This document shows, piece by piece, positions 24,276 to 37,700 of a stretch of DNA of 64,000 bases. The notes under the pieces were generated by a model, which did not search any database, was not told the DNA's origin, and saw nothing but the letters and a program-made list of their open reading frames with translations. This DNA comes from Saccoglossus kowalevskii (Eukaryota; Hemichordata; Enteropneusta; Harrimaniidae). Location: the NCBI RefSeq assembly GCF_000003605.2, contig NW_003137821.1:430586-494585 (forward strand), read 5' to 3'. Positions within the stretch are counted from its first letter, which is position 1; each line of letters starts with the position of its first letter. The translations under genes were made by a program, and so were the position numbers.

Positions 24276-25842
24276 TTATATTTACGGTAGGTAATATATT
24301 TTAGGTGGGATTATGGGAGCTACACTTAGTTTTTTATTTGGTCTACTAGTGTATGAAAGTCTTCGACTGACTCAATTATTTCGTAGATTTTAGTTTATAA
24401 CGTTTAAAGATGAACGCACGTTTCTATAATGAGGTTTCGTCCAGCGAAAACACCACTTTGGAATACAACTTGACCAATTCAAATAACGTAGAAAGTGAAA
24501 ACTAGAGTGACTGGGGAATAAAGGTTGGTTTTAAATATGAAATATCATGGAATCTGGATGAAATAATGAAAGGAAATTGAACTGGTATGAAAGGGCAGTA
24601 AATGTAGCCAGAATGCAAGGTCAGAATCAGGGGGTCAAAATACGTCACAATACATCCATCCATTGATTTGCAGTTTGCGTGAATGGCCGGGGAAAAAATC
24701 ATGTAAATTCTGCGCTTCAGTAACAGTATTTGCTGCTTTTTTGTGTAATGGAAATTAATACAAAAATGCTGCCAAAAGACATGTCCTTCTAGTAAACAAA
24801 ACAACATTGGGACGTTTATCTTGAGAAATTGAGAAGACGAAAATTCCTTGGGACAGTCGTTGTAAAACAATAGACATGCTTCTCCAGGGTATTTTGATTA
24901 TTTGAAGATGGAAACTGCTGCTTTATGGAAGAGCAAAGTTCAATGTCATTGGCCACAGTAATGACGTTTTTAGAGGGGTGTCTCACTATTATCCGCCGTG
25001 ACTCCGAACTTATCATTCGGGTTTATACAAGATTTACATGTTACTGCCAGGAAGGTTTAATGTCGTGTCTGTATTTGCACAGTGTAAATGAGAGGTTTAT
25101 TGTCAAAATATATACGGGTGCTTGAAACTACACCAAATTCGACCAATGCACACCCGTTTCATGTGTTAAAAGAACATTGCGATGTTCTCATGGAATTGTC
25201 AAATCTTGGTATCATTCCCAACTGTCACCAAACTTAACGTTTTGACGACTCGTGTGCAATTGTAAGAATATATTTCAGGTATACTCGAAGTGAATCTCAG
25301 CACTGTGCCTTTTATAAATGTTTGGGTTTTGAAACAGCTAGTTGGCTTTCGAATCTCTCTGGTGCCGACTTGTGGTCGCGTCCACTCTGGGTAAGTCTAT
25401 ATTGCTTTAGGTGACATAGAACGGTTTTACGTGGCCTGGGCCTGTTGTCATGGTAACGATATCAGTTGGTTGCGCGAGTAGATACAGTAACGATCTAATA
25501 ATAACAAATATTAATAAAATGTTTATTTACCCAATAATAATTTACATGGTATTGATAACATCACGGAAATTATAAAAAATAAATAATGACGCTATGAATA
25601 ATAATGATGATAAATAAAGTTTTAAAGTATGTTGATTGGGCGAAAAGGAAATCAGAAAAATAGCTTAGGAGTTAGTCGAGTCTGATTTCCTGTGATTTCT
25701 AGTTATGAATATAACTATATAACCATATTATCTTGATTGGCATATGCGATATACCTGTAGGTAAGCGATGAAAAGTCGTTAAGTTTCATGGGAACATCAT
25801 TTGATTGAAGTAAGAATAAAAACTTGTTAGTACCACGTTTAA

Positions 25843-26055
25843 TACTGTAAAATGACTAATTTTCACTGTGTTTAAATTTCACTGATTTACCATTTCAGGG
25901 ATATTCAGTGGGTTTTAAATTCATGGTTTCGTCATTTAGATAATGTGTTCTATGCTAAATTTTACATATTCACTGGGTTTTAATTTAGCGCATTTTTCCA
26001 GTCAGCGAAATAAGCTAAATTAAAACCCAGTGAATAATTACCCCCTTTACAGTAT
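25843..26055. mobile_element. MITE family C, copy 1 (~213 bp)
   Basis: Begins TACTGTAAAATGACTAAT and ends AATTACCCCCTTTACAGTA, imperfect inverted ends. Inside are several CACTGGGTTT and AACCCAGTGAA blocks in both orientations. Copies of the same family lie at 46047-46253 (opposite orientation) and 52522-52715, both in introns of the ABCA-like gene. Confidence 0.85.
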
Positions 26056-26547
26056 TTGAAAACTCTCACACGCCGGGTAATACAGCGCCTGAGAGGCAAT
26101 CCGATCCGTCGCTAACGAGAATGATTCACACTAAACATGGGAGTCAGTACCATGGTGTGCTTTGTACCAGTTCTGGATTTGTATGCAAAGACACACAGTT
26201 CACAAAAGGACATGCTGTGAATGTCCTCACACTGCCCTATAGTTTCTGAAAAGTCACCTTCAGTTTCAAACAGTAGCATTCTTCTTCGCGCATGCGCCGT
26301 GTTTTTTCTATAATACGATGTCGTGCTGAGTCATCGCACGGGATAGGCCAGTTATATAGTTCACGGCACGTGATTATACAATATGTAGGTTTATGGGAAT
26401 ACTAGGTTGAGCTCACGCTGCTCACAATATCACCTCAACGACGACAACGTTTTTTAAATGGTCCACATTAGGCCAAAAAAAAAAATGTTTTGTTGCCCAC
26501 AGCGACCAACCGAAAATATGAAATATATATTTTTTAATAGGTTTAAA

Positions 26548-26663
26548 TGTTAAAAACTCACCATTGTTTCTTCTACAAAATTAACGACCCCGGACCGTTG
26601 TTTGATGTTAAAAACTCACCAGCGTTTCCTCTAAGAATTAACGATCCCGGACCATTGTTTGAT
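26548..26663 (+). repeat. two-copy tandem repeat (~58 bp)
   Basis: TGTTAAAAACTCACCA through GACCGTTGTTTGA is followed at once by a second copy ending GACCATTGTTTGA. No function is apparent. Confidence 0.8.
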
Positions 26664-29600
26664 CCCCAGGGTCCCCAGGGGGATAAGTGGTGACTTTGAA
26701 CCTCGGATTGATCTGTATTTCTCTAACATGTTTCGAATACTATGAAGTTCATATACCTCGGCTATTTACGATACCCTTAGTTTTCACAAGTTTAAAATAA
26801 AATAAAATCCGACCGACCGACCAAATTTTCAATTTTCCGACTTAAGGGCAACATAAGATTTTGTTTGGCTTTATATTACCGCTGCATTATTCTGCCAAAC
26901 ACATCACGCACGTAATGCTAGTAGTACCATCCAGTTCATTTCCGAGTACCCACACCGCTATGACCCTAGACAATAATAACCCTTTTATCCGAGCATGGCC
27001 AGTATTTGTGTTTGCTCTACTTTCACAAAAAATCCTGACTATTTGGACATTTTTTGTACGTGTCGGCAATGTACTTTTCATCCCTAGATTTAATTTGTTC
27101 AATTTGCGATTTGACCAGGGGATTTAACAGGATATGCAATTTAGCTATGCAGATTTTCCGGCATTGGCGAAGTAACGCCTAATGCTTTTTACATGTTGAT
27201 GCGTTTTTGTGTATTATTGACTTTTGTTGGACCGCCAAATTCAAACCTCGCCCATGAAGTATCATAAATCAGTCGAAAACTTGACGTGTTTGCATATGTT
27301 AACGTAATAATGGAACTGAATTGCACACCTCTCAATAACAGCCTATCCACGCGAAAAAAATTACTAACTCTTCCATGGCCGTCCGTTCCACCAATAACAA
27401 CGAATTAGCAATCAGACACATACACATGGTGCTTTTAGACCGTTAAGTCATACCCTGATAGCCATTTGGAATCGAAAATTGGTTATTATAATCAAAAACG
27501 AGATTAGGTATAATTTTTTTGTCCCCCGACTGTCAAACAGTCGATAACTGGGAGTACCAATTGTACATTGAGTCACGTGTCGTGCTTATTAATTATTTAA
27601 CCACATTATATGTAAAACACAGAAATGTTAATTATTACGAATAATCGCTTTTTACATCAATATATCATGTTTTTTTCTTCTTCTAAATAATGGTTAAATG
27701 ACAGAAAAACGATATTATACAACATAAATGCTTACATATTTATTTTATATAGTCTTGGAGCAGTGATCTATTTAATATAATTCCATTAACATTAACTTTA
27801 CATTATCAAACGATGTACCTTCATGTGCAAGTAAATTTAACAAAATCCTCCTCAAAGTTGTTAATAACGGTGATTTATAACAACAATGATGACCCCCTCC
27901 CCCTCACAGCGTTATGTTGGATTCGGAGAGTCTACAGATGACGGGTAATTAGATTTTAAATACCATTATCTATTAATAATAACAAATTATCGGTAGATGT
28001 AGTTATTTGGTCGTAGGTAGAGACAACAAATGCAGATAAAGGAAAACCGGACGTATCGAACGTTCTGTACAATTCAGAGGTCATTCGCGTGACTGAAAGT
28101 GTAAACACCTTTGTTTTTGAATAGTCGAAATAGTCAAAATAGCACAGTAGCGAAAATGGCCGCCAGGTAATTCCTTAGACAAACCATGTCGGTAATCTTA
28201 TTACCTACATGGACAAACATTGCCACGACGTACGCGCCCTGTACGCGCCCTGTAACGCCCTGTAGGCGCCGATGTGTTCGCCTAGATCCAAGCTTTCATA
28301 TTTAAATTTATGTATTGATTAATATATTATCATGTTTAGTAACTTTTAGAAATTGTCTGAGTCATATATCTGTCTCCAATACATGTTACCACTGTTGCCA
28401 CCTTAATAATGATGGGTGTGACTGATCATCAAGGTATGGTTCCTCATTACGGACACCTGCCGAGACGTTAGTGATTTAAGATAGTCAGTTCTTTATTTTA
28501 ATGGTCTCCTGGACCTTCGTTGCTCTGTGGCATCGGACACGAGGCTCCTGTTGTGACACTCCGATTTCCGATTTTCGTTAGGTCAAGTATATTCAGACAA
28601 TTCGCATCTCCAAATTTCGGCCATAATATCGTATTTATCTACACGCTAAAATAAATACGAACATGGCAATGCGGTGCCAGAGATCTAATTAAATTTTGAG
28701 CATGATTTTGTATTTAAGTTGCCAGTGTGTACTTGCATGGAGGTATGTTTATGGCCCTTGTAACTAAATCACCGTTGCGTAACCACTAAGCGAGAATCAA
28801 AGAATTCTGCAGCTATGCTATAAAGGTCTGGTCGGTGTCTTCTACCGTGAGTGACGCCGAATGAGTGTACCACACACTCGACGGAGACGCCCAAGCCACT
28901 AACGGGTTGGGTGCGTCTTTGGAATTCGCCAGTTGTCGGAATTCGACCGAGGCTGACTGCGACAGAATCATTGATCGAGTGCTTTGTAAATAGGTTGGAC
29001 CAAAACTGTCATATTAGTAAATATTAATCGTTTCATTTCACACACAAATCATAAATAATGATAATATAGAAACTCAGACGTTGGAAACCTAAATGCGCAT
29101 TTTCGTGTTTCCATGGTAACTTATAGACACATATTAGCAATATATATATATGACCATCTTTAATTGCGATAACCGAAATGGGGGGGGGGATATGTTTGGT
29201 TTTTAACACGGACATTTGGAATGTTATGTAAGTCGGGACATCCGATGATTTTGAGCTTCCAATTTCTATCGATGCATATTCTGGGTCTCGGTTCAATCTT
29301 TGATCTTAATTGGTTAAGGTGTATATATACCCGTTGCTTATGAAAAGTAAGATATAATGAGACATCGTGTATATCGCACTAGACTCGCACGTCTTGTTTT
29401 CTTTCTTGTTGCTTTAGATAACAAAATAAATATCGATTGTTAACAGTTATATGTCATTGCGCAAAGCAATTTCCACTTCAAATTCGCAATGTATGTCACG
29501 AGACTATGTTTATCCAGGTTGCACTGTTCGTAACAGTGGCTGTCACGCGTTACCTCGAAGAAAGCGTACGTCATCAACAGTGTGACGTCACTGAAAGGAA

Positions 29601-30830
29601 ACTGTAAACAAGGGGGCAATATATCTATCACGTCCAAGTAATCAGTCTGTATGTAGGTCAGAGTACGTTCGTTCGAAAAGCTACACAGCTTTGGTAAAGG
29701 GTATTGCCATCACGTTGTGCTAGCGTTTCTTACTGAGTGTAATCGCCAATGTAATCTCGTGCCAACCCAAATTTTGATTTAATATCAAAGGTTGTTATTT
29801 AAAGGGGCACCTTCCAGTGAAGATTAATTTCACAACAAATTTACTTTCTGGATTAAAATAACAATGGATAACAAAAGATAGATTAACATTGTAAACAACA
29901 TAAACAATAGTGTCCCATGATTCTTTGGTGCAATCCATGGGATTGAGCGGTTCCCCTTTAACGTTTTCATAAAGAATGGTGTAATTGAGTAAGCGCAGAT
30001 TAGAATGACCGGTAGTGCTAGTATCTCGTTGGTCATATGTCTGTTTCTTATCCAGACATCAAACACATAATTATAGTCTTTCATTAGAGGAGTGCAATTT
30101 CTTAGGAATAGTGGTTATAAGGAGAAGGTGTTTGGCGTGCGACGTCCGTTTGATGTTCGTCTAAAAATGATGCTCTAAACAACGTATTTTGACGGTATTT
30201 ATCAGTACGACGTCGCACGGTGCCTTGTCGAATACGACACATAACCGCAACTACTGCCTTTTAAAGTACGTAAGCTCGAATACTTTCACTAGGAGGTGCA
30301 AGGGCACGGTTATGGTAAACTATATAACGACTCGGATAATTTGCACGACGGAATTATTTTATTTACATTCTGTTAAATTGTTTGTTTAATTCGGTGTGCT
30401 TGTACTTGTCTATGATGGCATCGACTGTTCAAAATTACACCAATTCTCGCAACAAATGTTGTGTAAGCTAGCTAAATTAAGAGACCCACTTACATATCAA
30501 ATGCCACTGACACGAGTGTTCGCCGTCTCAAAAGTTCGTTGCACTTTTCCTTGTTTCTGCATTCATGCAATGACCCAGGCCGCTTGGAGTTAATGGGATA
30601 TTGTTCGGTGAACCGTGTACCTTTCACCACACCTTGGAATGGAAATCGAACGCTACGTCAGAGCATAGACGATCTATGGTCAGAGGTATAATTCGGTTAT
30701 ATCTCCATGGACACTCACACCAATGCGCTATTAATAGATACACAACCATTGATATAAGTAGTTACAAATGTTATAGTCACTGTGTTCTGCCACAAGATTT
30801 ACTGAACTGTGATTACCGTGTTGATAAAGT

Positions 30831-30858
30831 GTGTATGTATGTATGTATGTATGTATGT
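30831..30858 (+). repeat. (GTAT)n microsatellite
   Basis: Seven uninterrupted GTAT units. Confidence 0.9.
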
Positions 30859-33086
30859 TAGACATTTCATGTGCGAAAAATAGTCCGGTGACCCATATTA
30901 TACCTCTATGGATGACCATACTTTTTTTTTTTTAAAAGTTGAGTTTTGTTAACAACCATCGAAACATCGAGGAAATTTGTTTCATTTGTTGTAATTGTAA
31001 CCACGTACAATGAGTGCTATAAACCCTATTGTATTATGTGGTCTGTGATTGTATTCCCGTAGGCTTGGTATCTTGTACGCATATACCATATTCTTTCAGA
31101 TTTATTTTTCTGTGTCTCATTTCATGATTCATTCATCTGATTTTCGCCTCGCCAGTGCAACCCCGCTGAAATATTGGTCCGCATCTAACTTACAAGGGCG
31201 CTACTAGGATTTTTGGCTCATAAATATACATTTTCTGGTCAAATGGCACACCATGGAGGTAAAAAGAGACTAAGGAGCTATCTTATCATACCTCCTTAAA
31301 TGGAACCATTCTCGTGAAAAAAAAACGGATGGCGTAATCGAGATTTAAAATTTGTACTCAATATTCACCCTCTCTGTTTTGTACCGAGCCTGTGCGCCAT
31401 TTACTGGCAATGAATCAAAGTAAACCTGCTCGAATGACTCAGAGAATTTGACCTAACCGGGATCTTGACAGAAAAAGAAAGAGAAACGACTATTTTGTGA
31501 TGGGAGTACACAGGGGGTCTGTAAAAAGCACAGTCCCCTCCCTATAACCACACAAACACATGTTAGCACAGTGTCAACATACACTTCGCATTCCACTCTT
31601 TGGAAACCTAATCCGTTTTTTCTCCAACTGCCCTCTTGCTTAGCCACATAGGAGGTCAAGTTCTGGTCGCCGCTAGCATAATTTCTCTGTGCATGTAATT
31701 GTCGTCAGTCTCTCTGACACCGCGTCTGCTTTCTTTGTGAACGTGATTGTATATCAGATGATTTGGTTTATGGTAAGAAACGTGTTTTTGTTTGTAATAC
31801 CATTGAGGTATATTCACATGGCGTATTAGTTAGTCGTTTTAAACGTATCAGCAGACACACTGCAGTTAACAAGTACACGGAGATGCATTTCTATTAATAT
31901 AATCAATGACTGCTTTGTCGAAGCTACAGACTTGTGGATCTTATTTCGTTTTAGTTATTCGCCATATCGTTTGGCGACTGTACTCATATAACAACCAAGA
32001 AGAACTCGGGTGTGTGAACATTTACTTCACTTATTTTCGACATTTTTGCTGTACAAACAATTGTTCTTTGCTTCCACATACCAAAAATATTACCATCTGA
32101 TATATATATTTTATTATTCTCCAGTAGATTGTTCAATCCCTCCCCAGTTTCAACTCATCTTTACTTGGAGAAATATATTAGGCAGGCCTTCCATTATGCA
32201 CTAAACGGGGCGTGTAGTGGTCACATATTTGTCTGAGTAACCATATTATGTAAGCATAGACCTTAGAAAACAAGGTCTATGATGTAAGCAGACATTCAAT
32301 TTGAATTGATACATTGAAAGATCGCGACATGCGAATGTATTTGTCTACTTACTTACTTGGGTTATGGTTATGCCCTGGGTTATGCAATAAGTCTCTTTGC
32401 TGGGAACATGGAAAAAATCATGCGCACATTTTGATGCGCACACGTATTGTGACTATTTAGTTTAGTCTTTTGATATTTCATTGTACTCCAGCATATTAGA
32501 TGCATCCTGGGTATATTTTATAATATTTACTTTATCAATTTTTTGTCACGATTGTTACGTTATGGTTATTTGACCGCGTAGTTACCTGGGTGGCACAGGC
32601 AGATTATAGTGTATAACAGGGATGGAAGGAGCGTGGGTATAATTATGGAATACCTTAGCTACAACATGGAAGGCCCATGATGACCCCACTCGGCCACCCG
32701 CCCCTAGAGCTGGGCGCTGCCAATCTCTGGAATGTAATCATGGAGTTGTTTACGCTATATATCTGCATTTTATAAAGAATGTTTTGGCCCTAATACAATT
32801 AATATTTGCATATGTTTACGAACTATTTATGAGTCACACTATCGATGTGCACATTAATGTCAGGTCGAACTAACCCTTATATGCATTCCATGTGACAGGC
32901 ACGTGACCAGTCAAGGGGAACTTTTACTGTGGGTGCGTATTCGTACGCAGGGTTATTAGTCACTTTATACTGTGACTCGTTGATCACGATCTTCCCTAAC
33001 GACCATATCCATTCATCTGTTGCAGGAGCGTTAACCGATATCTCATAGTTTCTGGTGTGTGAAGACAACAAACACGTGTCCGTAAG

Positions 33087-34750
33087 ATGGGCGCGTTTTC
33101 GCAGTTAGGGCTCTTGCTCTGGAAAAATATAAAACTCAGACAGCGATCACCCGTAAGTAAAAGTTTCTCGTATAGATTTCAAATATCTCATTCCAGTATG
33201 ATAGGGTCTTGGGATCGGTGAACACGAGCTAATTTTAATATGCCTTTTGCATTCCAAGTATGTGTTTGTTAACCTGTAAAAGTGCACTCGCACATAAATC
33301 CACATTAATTTGACACGTGTTTCAACCCTGGCTGTTAACTTGATACTCCCGATTGATATGAGACAATGTTAAGAGTAACTGATCAGTGGAAGAAGCATAT
33401 TTCTCTCCCGGAACGCCAGGAAATGATCACGATTATTTTCTGGGATAGGAGGAGGAGGAGGGGTGGGTTACATTTATAATTTGCATTATACTATATGCCT
33501 TCAATTATTTAATTAAATCGTTTTTATTTCCATGGTAACAACATACATTATTCTGCTGTAAGTTATAGAAGTGTATTTTGAGGACTGAAATTAACCAGAT
33601 ATTATTAAAAAATACTAATTTTAGGACTGTACCATAGAACATAATGTTGAATAAATATAGATTTTGTTGGCGTTTGACATTTTCAACGTTACAATGTTTT
33701 TTTTTTTATCGGACTTGATGGAATTGTTTGTGCGTATTTATTACCTCCACACCACACCGAATGATACAGTGTGGACCATGAAGTACAATACAACACGCAG
33801 GAATATATTCGTCAAAAATGATAATACACAATCCATTCTTATTTTTTCCCTGTACAGGTTCTTACCGGAGTCCAGTTATTATGGCCGCTTATTCTTTTCT
33901 CTGTCATAGCTGTGCTCAGAATGGGAAACCAGCCCATAGAAAATGGGTCATGTAAGAACAATGAATTACTTAAAGTTTACAAGAATTTATATTCAAAGAC
34001 GCAATATGGACGAAAACATATTATAAAAACGTGTGTCTGGTACTGCATGTCGATACCCGAATCGTCTTATGATTTATCCTGAAGCGAAAATGTTAATTCT
34101 GCAGTTTACTATAAAGTATTTGATGAAAAATGAAAACAAAAACAAAAAAATACGCATGTGCCGTGATTTTTATTGAACGTACCAAAACAACAATGCGCAT
34201 GCGTATTAGATTATCGTTGATTCATTGAACGAATACTTCGATGTGTGTGATTAATAAACAACGTTCTTCAGCTCGTGACAAATCAGAAACCAATGTGTTC
34301 AACAGCATTATATACCAAACAATAGTCTTAAAATGACATGTTTTCGTCCATATTGCATTTGAAGCAGATCTAGATCCGGGATTTGGAGTCAAATTACTAG
34401 ATCCATTTTACAGATGGTTGCGCGATTAACCCATCCAGGCGTGGTTACGTTATTTATTTTGGCGGACCACCATTGTTTATATATACTCATGTCGGATAAT
34501 ATAAAGTAGACAATATTCAGTAATCCCAACGATTCAAATCTGTGTTCACTTAAGTGACACTACCTTTGTCAATATAATGTCTACTGGAAATGATTTTGTT
34601 TTATTTCAATTTAGGTAATTATAGCCCCAAAGCTCTGCCAAGTAGTGGATTGATGCCATTTATGCAGTCATTCATTTGTGATGTTGAAAACACATGTCAT
34701 GATACCATCACGACCCCTGACAACCAGGTGCCAACGTATGCCGGGGCACA
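33087..34750 (+). CDS. ABCA N-terminal exons 1-3 (tail, first membrane helix, start of ectodomain 1)
   Basis: Exon 1, 33087-33152 (66 bases, ends phase 0), encodes MGAFSQLGLLLWKN plus a basic stretch RQRSP. The start has an AAGATGG context. Exon 2, 33858-33951 (94 bases, ends phase 1), encodes the helix region VQLLWPLILFSVIAVL. Exon 3, 34615-34750 (136 bases, ends phase 2), begins by completing a Cys codon and reads NYSPKALPSSGLMPFMQSFI then CDVENTC. Human ABCA1 has the same order: LLLWKN, QLLLEVAWPLFIFLIL, then C with PNKAMPSAG and WVQGIIC. From memory its first two coding exons also contribute 66 and 94 bases. This fixes the gene as ABCA and the start codon as genuine. Confidence 0.92.
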
Positions 34751-37700
34751 GTAAGTACATAAATTACATTCACATGAAGTGTATACTGGGAAGGGTCGGC
34801 CGAAGTGAAGACGTGAAAGGTTTTGCACATTGTTTCTTCGAAGGTGGCTTCAATTTGTTCACTAATCACGTATCTCAATTCGTACACGTTGATTGGTCGG
34901 CAAACTTTTTCTTTTGTTATTGGTGCCGATCCATTTTTGATAACTATCCGGACTATGGTCAGACTAAGCGTCGTACTAACAAATTGTATTCGGTATAAAT
35001 TGATAGTTCCCATAATGTCATGCCAATGGCATACCACTGATTTTATTCATTTGTAATTCTGAAAAAAAACAACTTTAAAATACTGTGGTCAAAACATCTA
35101 TCATTTGGAAACTAAAATCGCGTTTTATTAACTTCCCGAACTTTGGGATTCGACAGACCGTCAAATAATCAGGTGTCTTTATTCAACATTAACCAATTAT
35201 AATTAGGACTAAGTTTTCCGGCCAGGGTAGTATCCTTGCCATTTTTAGATGACATGACTGCGAATTTTTTAGTTTATTTCAAAGAATTCTATTTGACATA
35301 TTTTCAACATAAGAACAATAACATGGCAATATTCGTCGATAAAATAATGAAAATGCGCATGCGCTTCGAATCATGTACGTACAGGTCAATCCGGGCGCAT
35401 GCGTTACTGACACCTTATTTGATTTTAATAAGGTATACGAATCATATACGGATCGGATATAAGAAGAACATTTCCTTTTTATGGCCGTCATTTATTAGAT
35501 ACAAACTGCCAACCACTTGGTCATATGATATGGCACTTAATACTGTAAACAATTGAGAAATAAATATCAGGTTTTTGACATTACCTAATATGGTTCAATG
35601 ATTACCATAATGAGCAACTGCTAATCACAGAGTCCTGGCTACGCCATGGTGCTCGTATCATTGGGCTAAGCACTTTACTCCTGCTGTTTCTCACTACCCA
35701 GAAGTAAATGGGAACCTGGTATGAAATGTACATGGCAGCGGGGGAGTTGATATGGCAAATAAGTTAGACTCAGTATAGGCCATCTACCCAGAGTATAAAT
35801 CGCATCGCCCCTGACCGTGACGTCGTAATTGAGTTGGGCGCTATATAATTAGGTTCATTATTTTGTTTATACCATTGTCAGTATAATTTCAATAATTTAA
35901 TATACGAAATCAATACAGATAATCAATACTCGTTCATTCTATTTTTAGACTCAGTGGCCCAATCGGTGAATTTGTATACCGTAATAATAAAATACGAGGT
36001 TCACGTACTTGGTCGAGTGACTGCAAATTCGCGCTGATCCACCACTTCGCGAAACCCTTACATAAACTTATAGTAAAAAATCACCGCGACTGCAGGCCAA
36101 ACTTTCAGGCGACCTCTGGTCTTTCGCTGGTCTGACCATTCTGTGTGACACTGTATTCTCGATTATTTGAGGTTGTATATGTATTTATAATATAAACAAC
36201 GAATCAATTGTATATAATACTTGTAATGTGTTTATTTCCTAGAATATCTGTGATTGTGACTGAGTTGAACGAACTATTCACTAACACGAGTCTAATGGAC
36301 GAAATAAAAGATTTATCGTATAGTATTGAACCACTAAACGACTTAAAAGACCTAATCAACGATGGGATTAAGAATTTGACAAGTAAGATACTAGTATTTT
36401 AATGGTCGACAAAATGTGTTGTTTTTTCTATAAATTGTATTATGTATTTGCAAAGGTCGATGTGACCGCGTATTGTCTGAGTACCTTGCGGTATGCTCGA
36501 AATAACCTTATTATTGCGCTTCTTACTGGACCATCCACGTTGTCTATACTAGTAACTGAGCCGAATGGAGTATATTATTAAAAAAATCTCGTTATGAACG
36601 TCGTCTTCAAAAACGTCCGCCCTTTTGGAAATACCGCGTAATCGTTCCATATTTGGAAATCGCATTTCCTAATATGGTGGGATACAGATACTCCTTGCTG
36701 AATCAAACTGAGTGATGACAACGCCATCACTTGTTAGTGGTCATTGTGAAATAGTTTATCGACTCTCGGTGCCATCTTAGAGGCACGCTTTCTCAATATC
36801 ATGAGCAAGTTTAAGGCACCACATATGGCTGGAAATAGCATATTTCAGCAAAGATCTCGCTCTGGATTTGAAAAGAATTTGTCGATATCACAGTTCCTCC
36901 AACTTACGTATTGAGTCACTTGAATCTACACAGATAAACAATACAGATTTGGTGATTTGTTCCATGATGAAAAATATATCAAAAATTATTTGGTCCGCCA
37001 GACAAACATGACAGAAGAGACGGTCATGGCACTGATGAACGCTACGGTCAACGTAAACAGGGTAAGTAGAGGCGCCAACTGGAGCTACTCTGAATAAATT
37101 CTTTTGTTTTTATAGAATATACGTTAAATATATACATGTAATTAAAAGCGTTTTTGCTATTGGAAGTTTTACGTATATTTTCGTCTTTTCCAGATATTTG
37201 AGTTGATGGGCTACACCGATTTTAAGGGAATCGTTTGCAACGAGACGGCCCTGGAACGATATCTTCAATTCGAGGAGGGCGCTAATGTTTCAGCTGTAGT
37301 TGATGCGCTGTGTCATGTGAACGATTCTCAAATTGCGGAGTTAGTCGAAGAAATACAGCGACAACTCGATATTCGGTACATCATCAGCGAGGTGAGCGCC
37401 CTCTATGTTTTACATTAGGGTTTGAAACTTTATCGAAAGCCGATACTTCAGTATGAATTCAGTGTAATTGTTTTTTCAATTTCATTCTTCATCGCCACAT
37501 TGAAACTTTTACTTTGTCTCCGTCTTTAACTTCTCCGAATTTGATAATTTAATTGTTTTCTCTTATATTTAAAACTGATCTTGTTTTGTACATGTTGCGC
37601 AAGTCAAATAAGTCGTGCCCATGTTATGTAGATTGGTGGAGATTTTCGAAAGTGTAGTCGTTCAAAACAAACAAATTAAGTGTGTTGTCGTTACAATATA

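Larger units (their letters stand above)
24276..33086. other. long intergenic region upstream of the ABCA-like gene
   Basis: Almost 9 kb with no recognisable gene. It contains a family C MITE at 25843-26055, a two-copy tandem repeat at 26548-26663, a short GC-rich tandem near 28230-28262 (TACGCGCCCTG twice) and a GTAT microsatellite at 30831-30858. One segment, 25279-25390, is bounded by a good acceptor and donor and is discussed as a finding. The promoter of the ABCA-like gene should lie near the right end, but no element was identified. Confidence 0.5.

Noticed and set aside
34678-35056. Overlapping open frames on both strands after exon 3
   Set aside because: They run through the exon 3 donor into the intron and show no homology; the exon 3 frame is a different one, fixed by the ABCA match.
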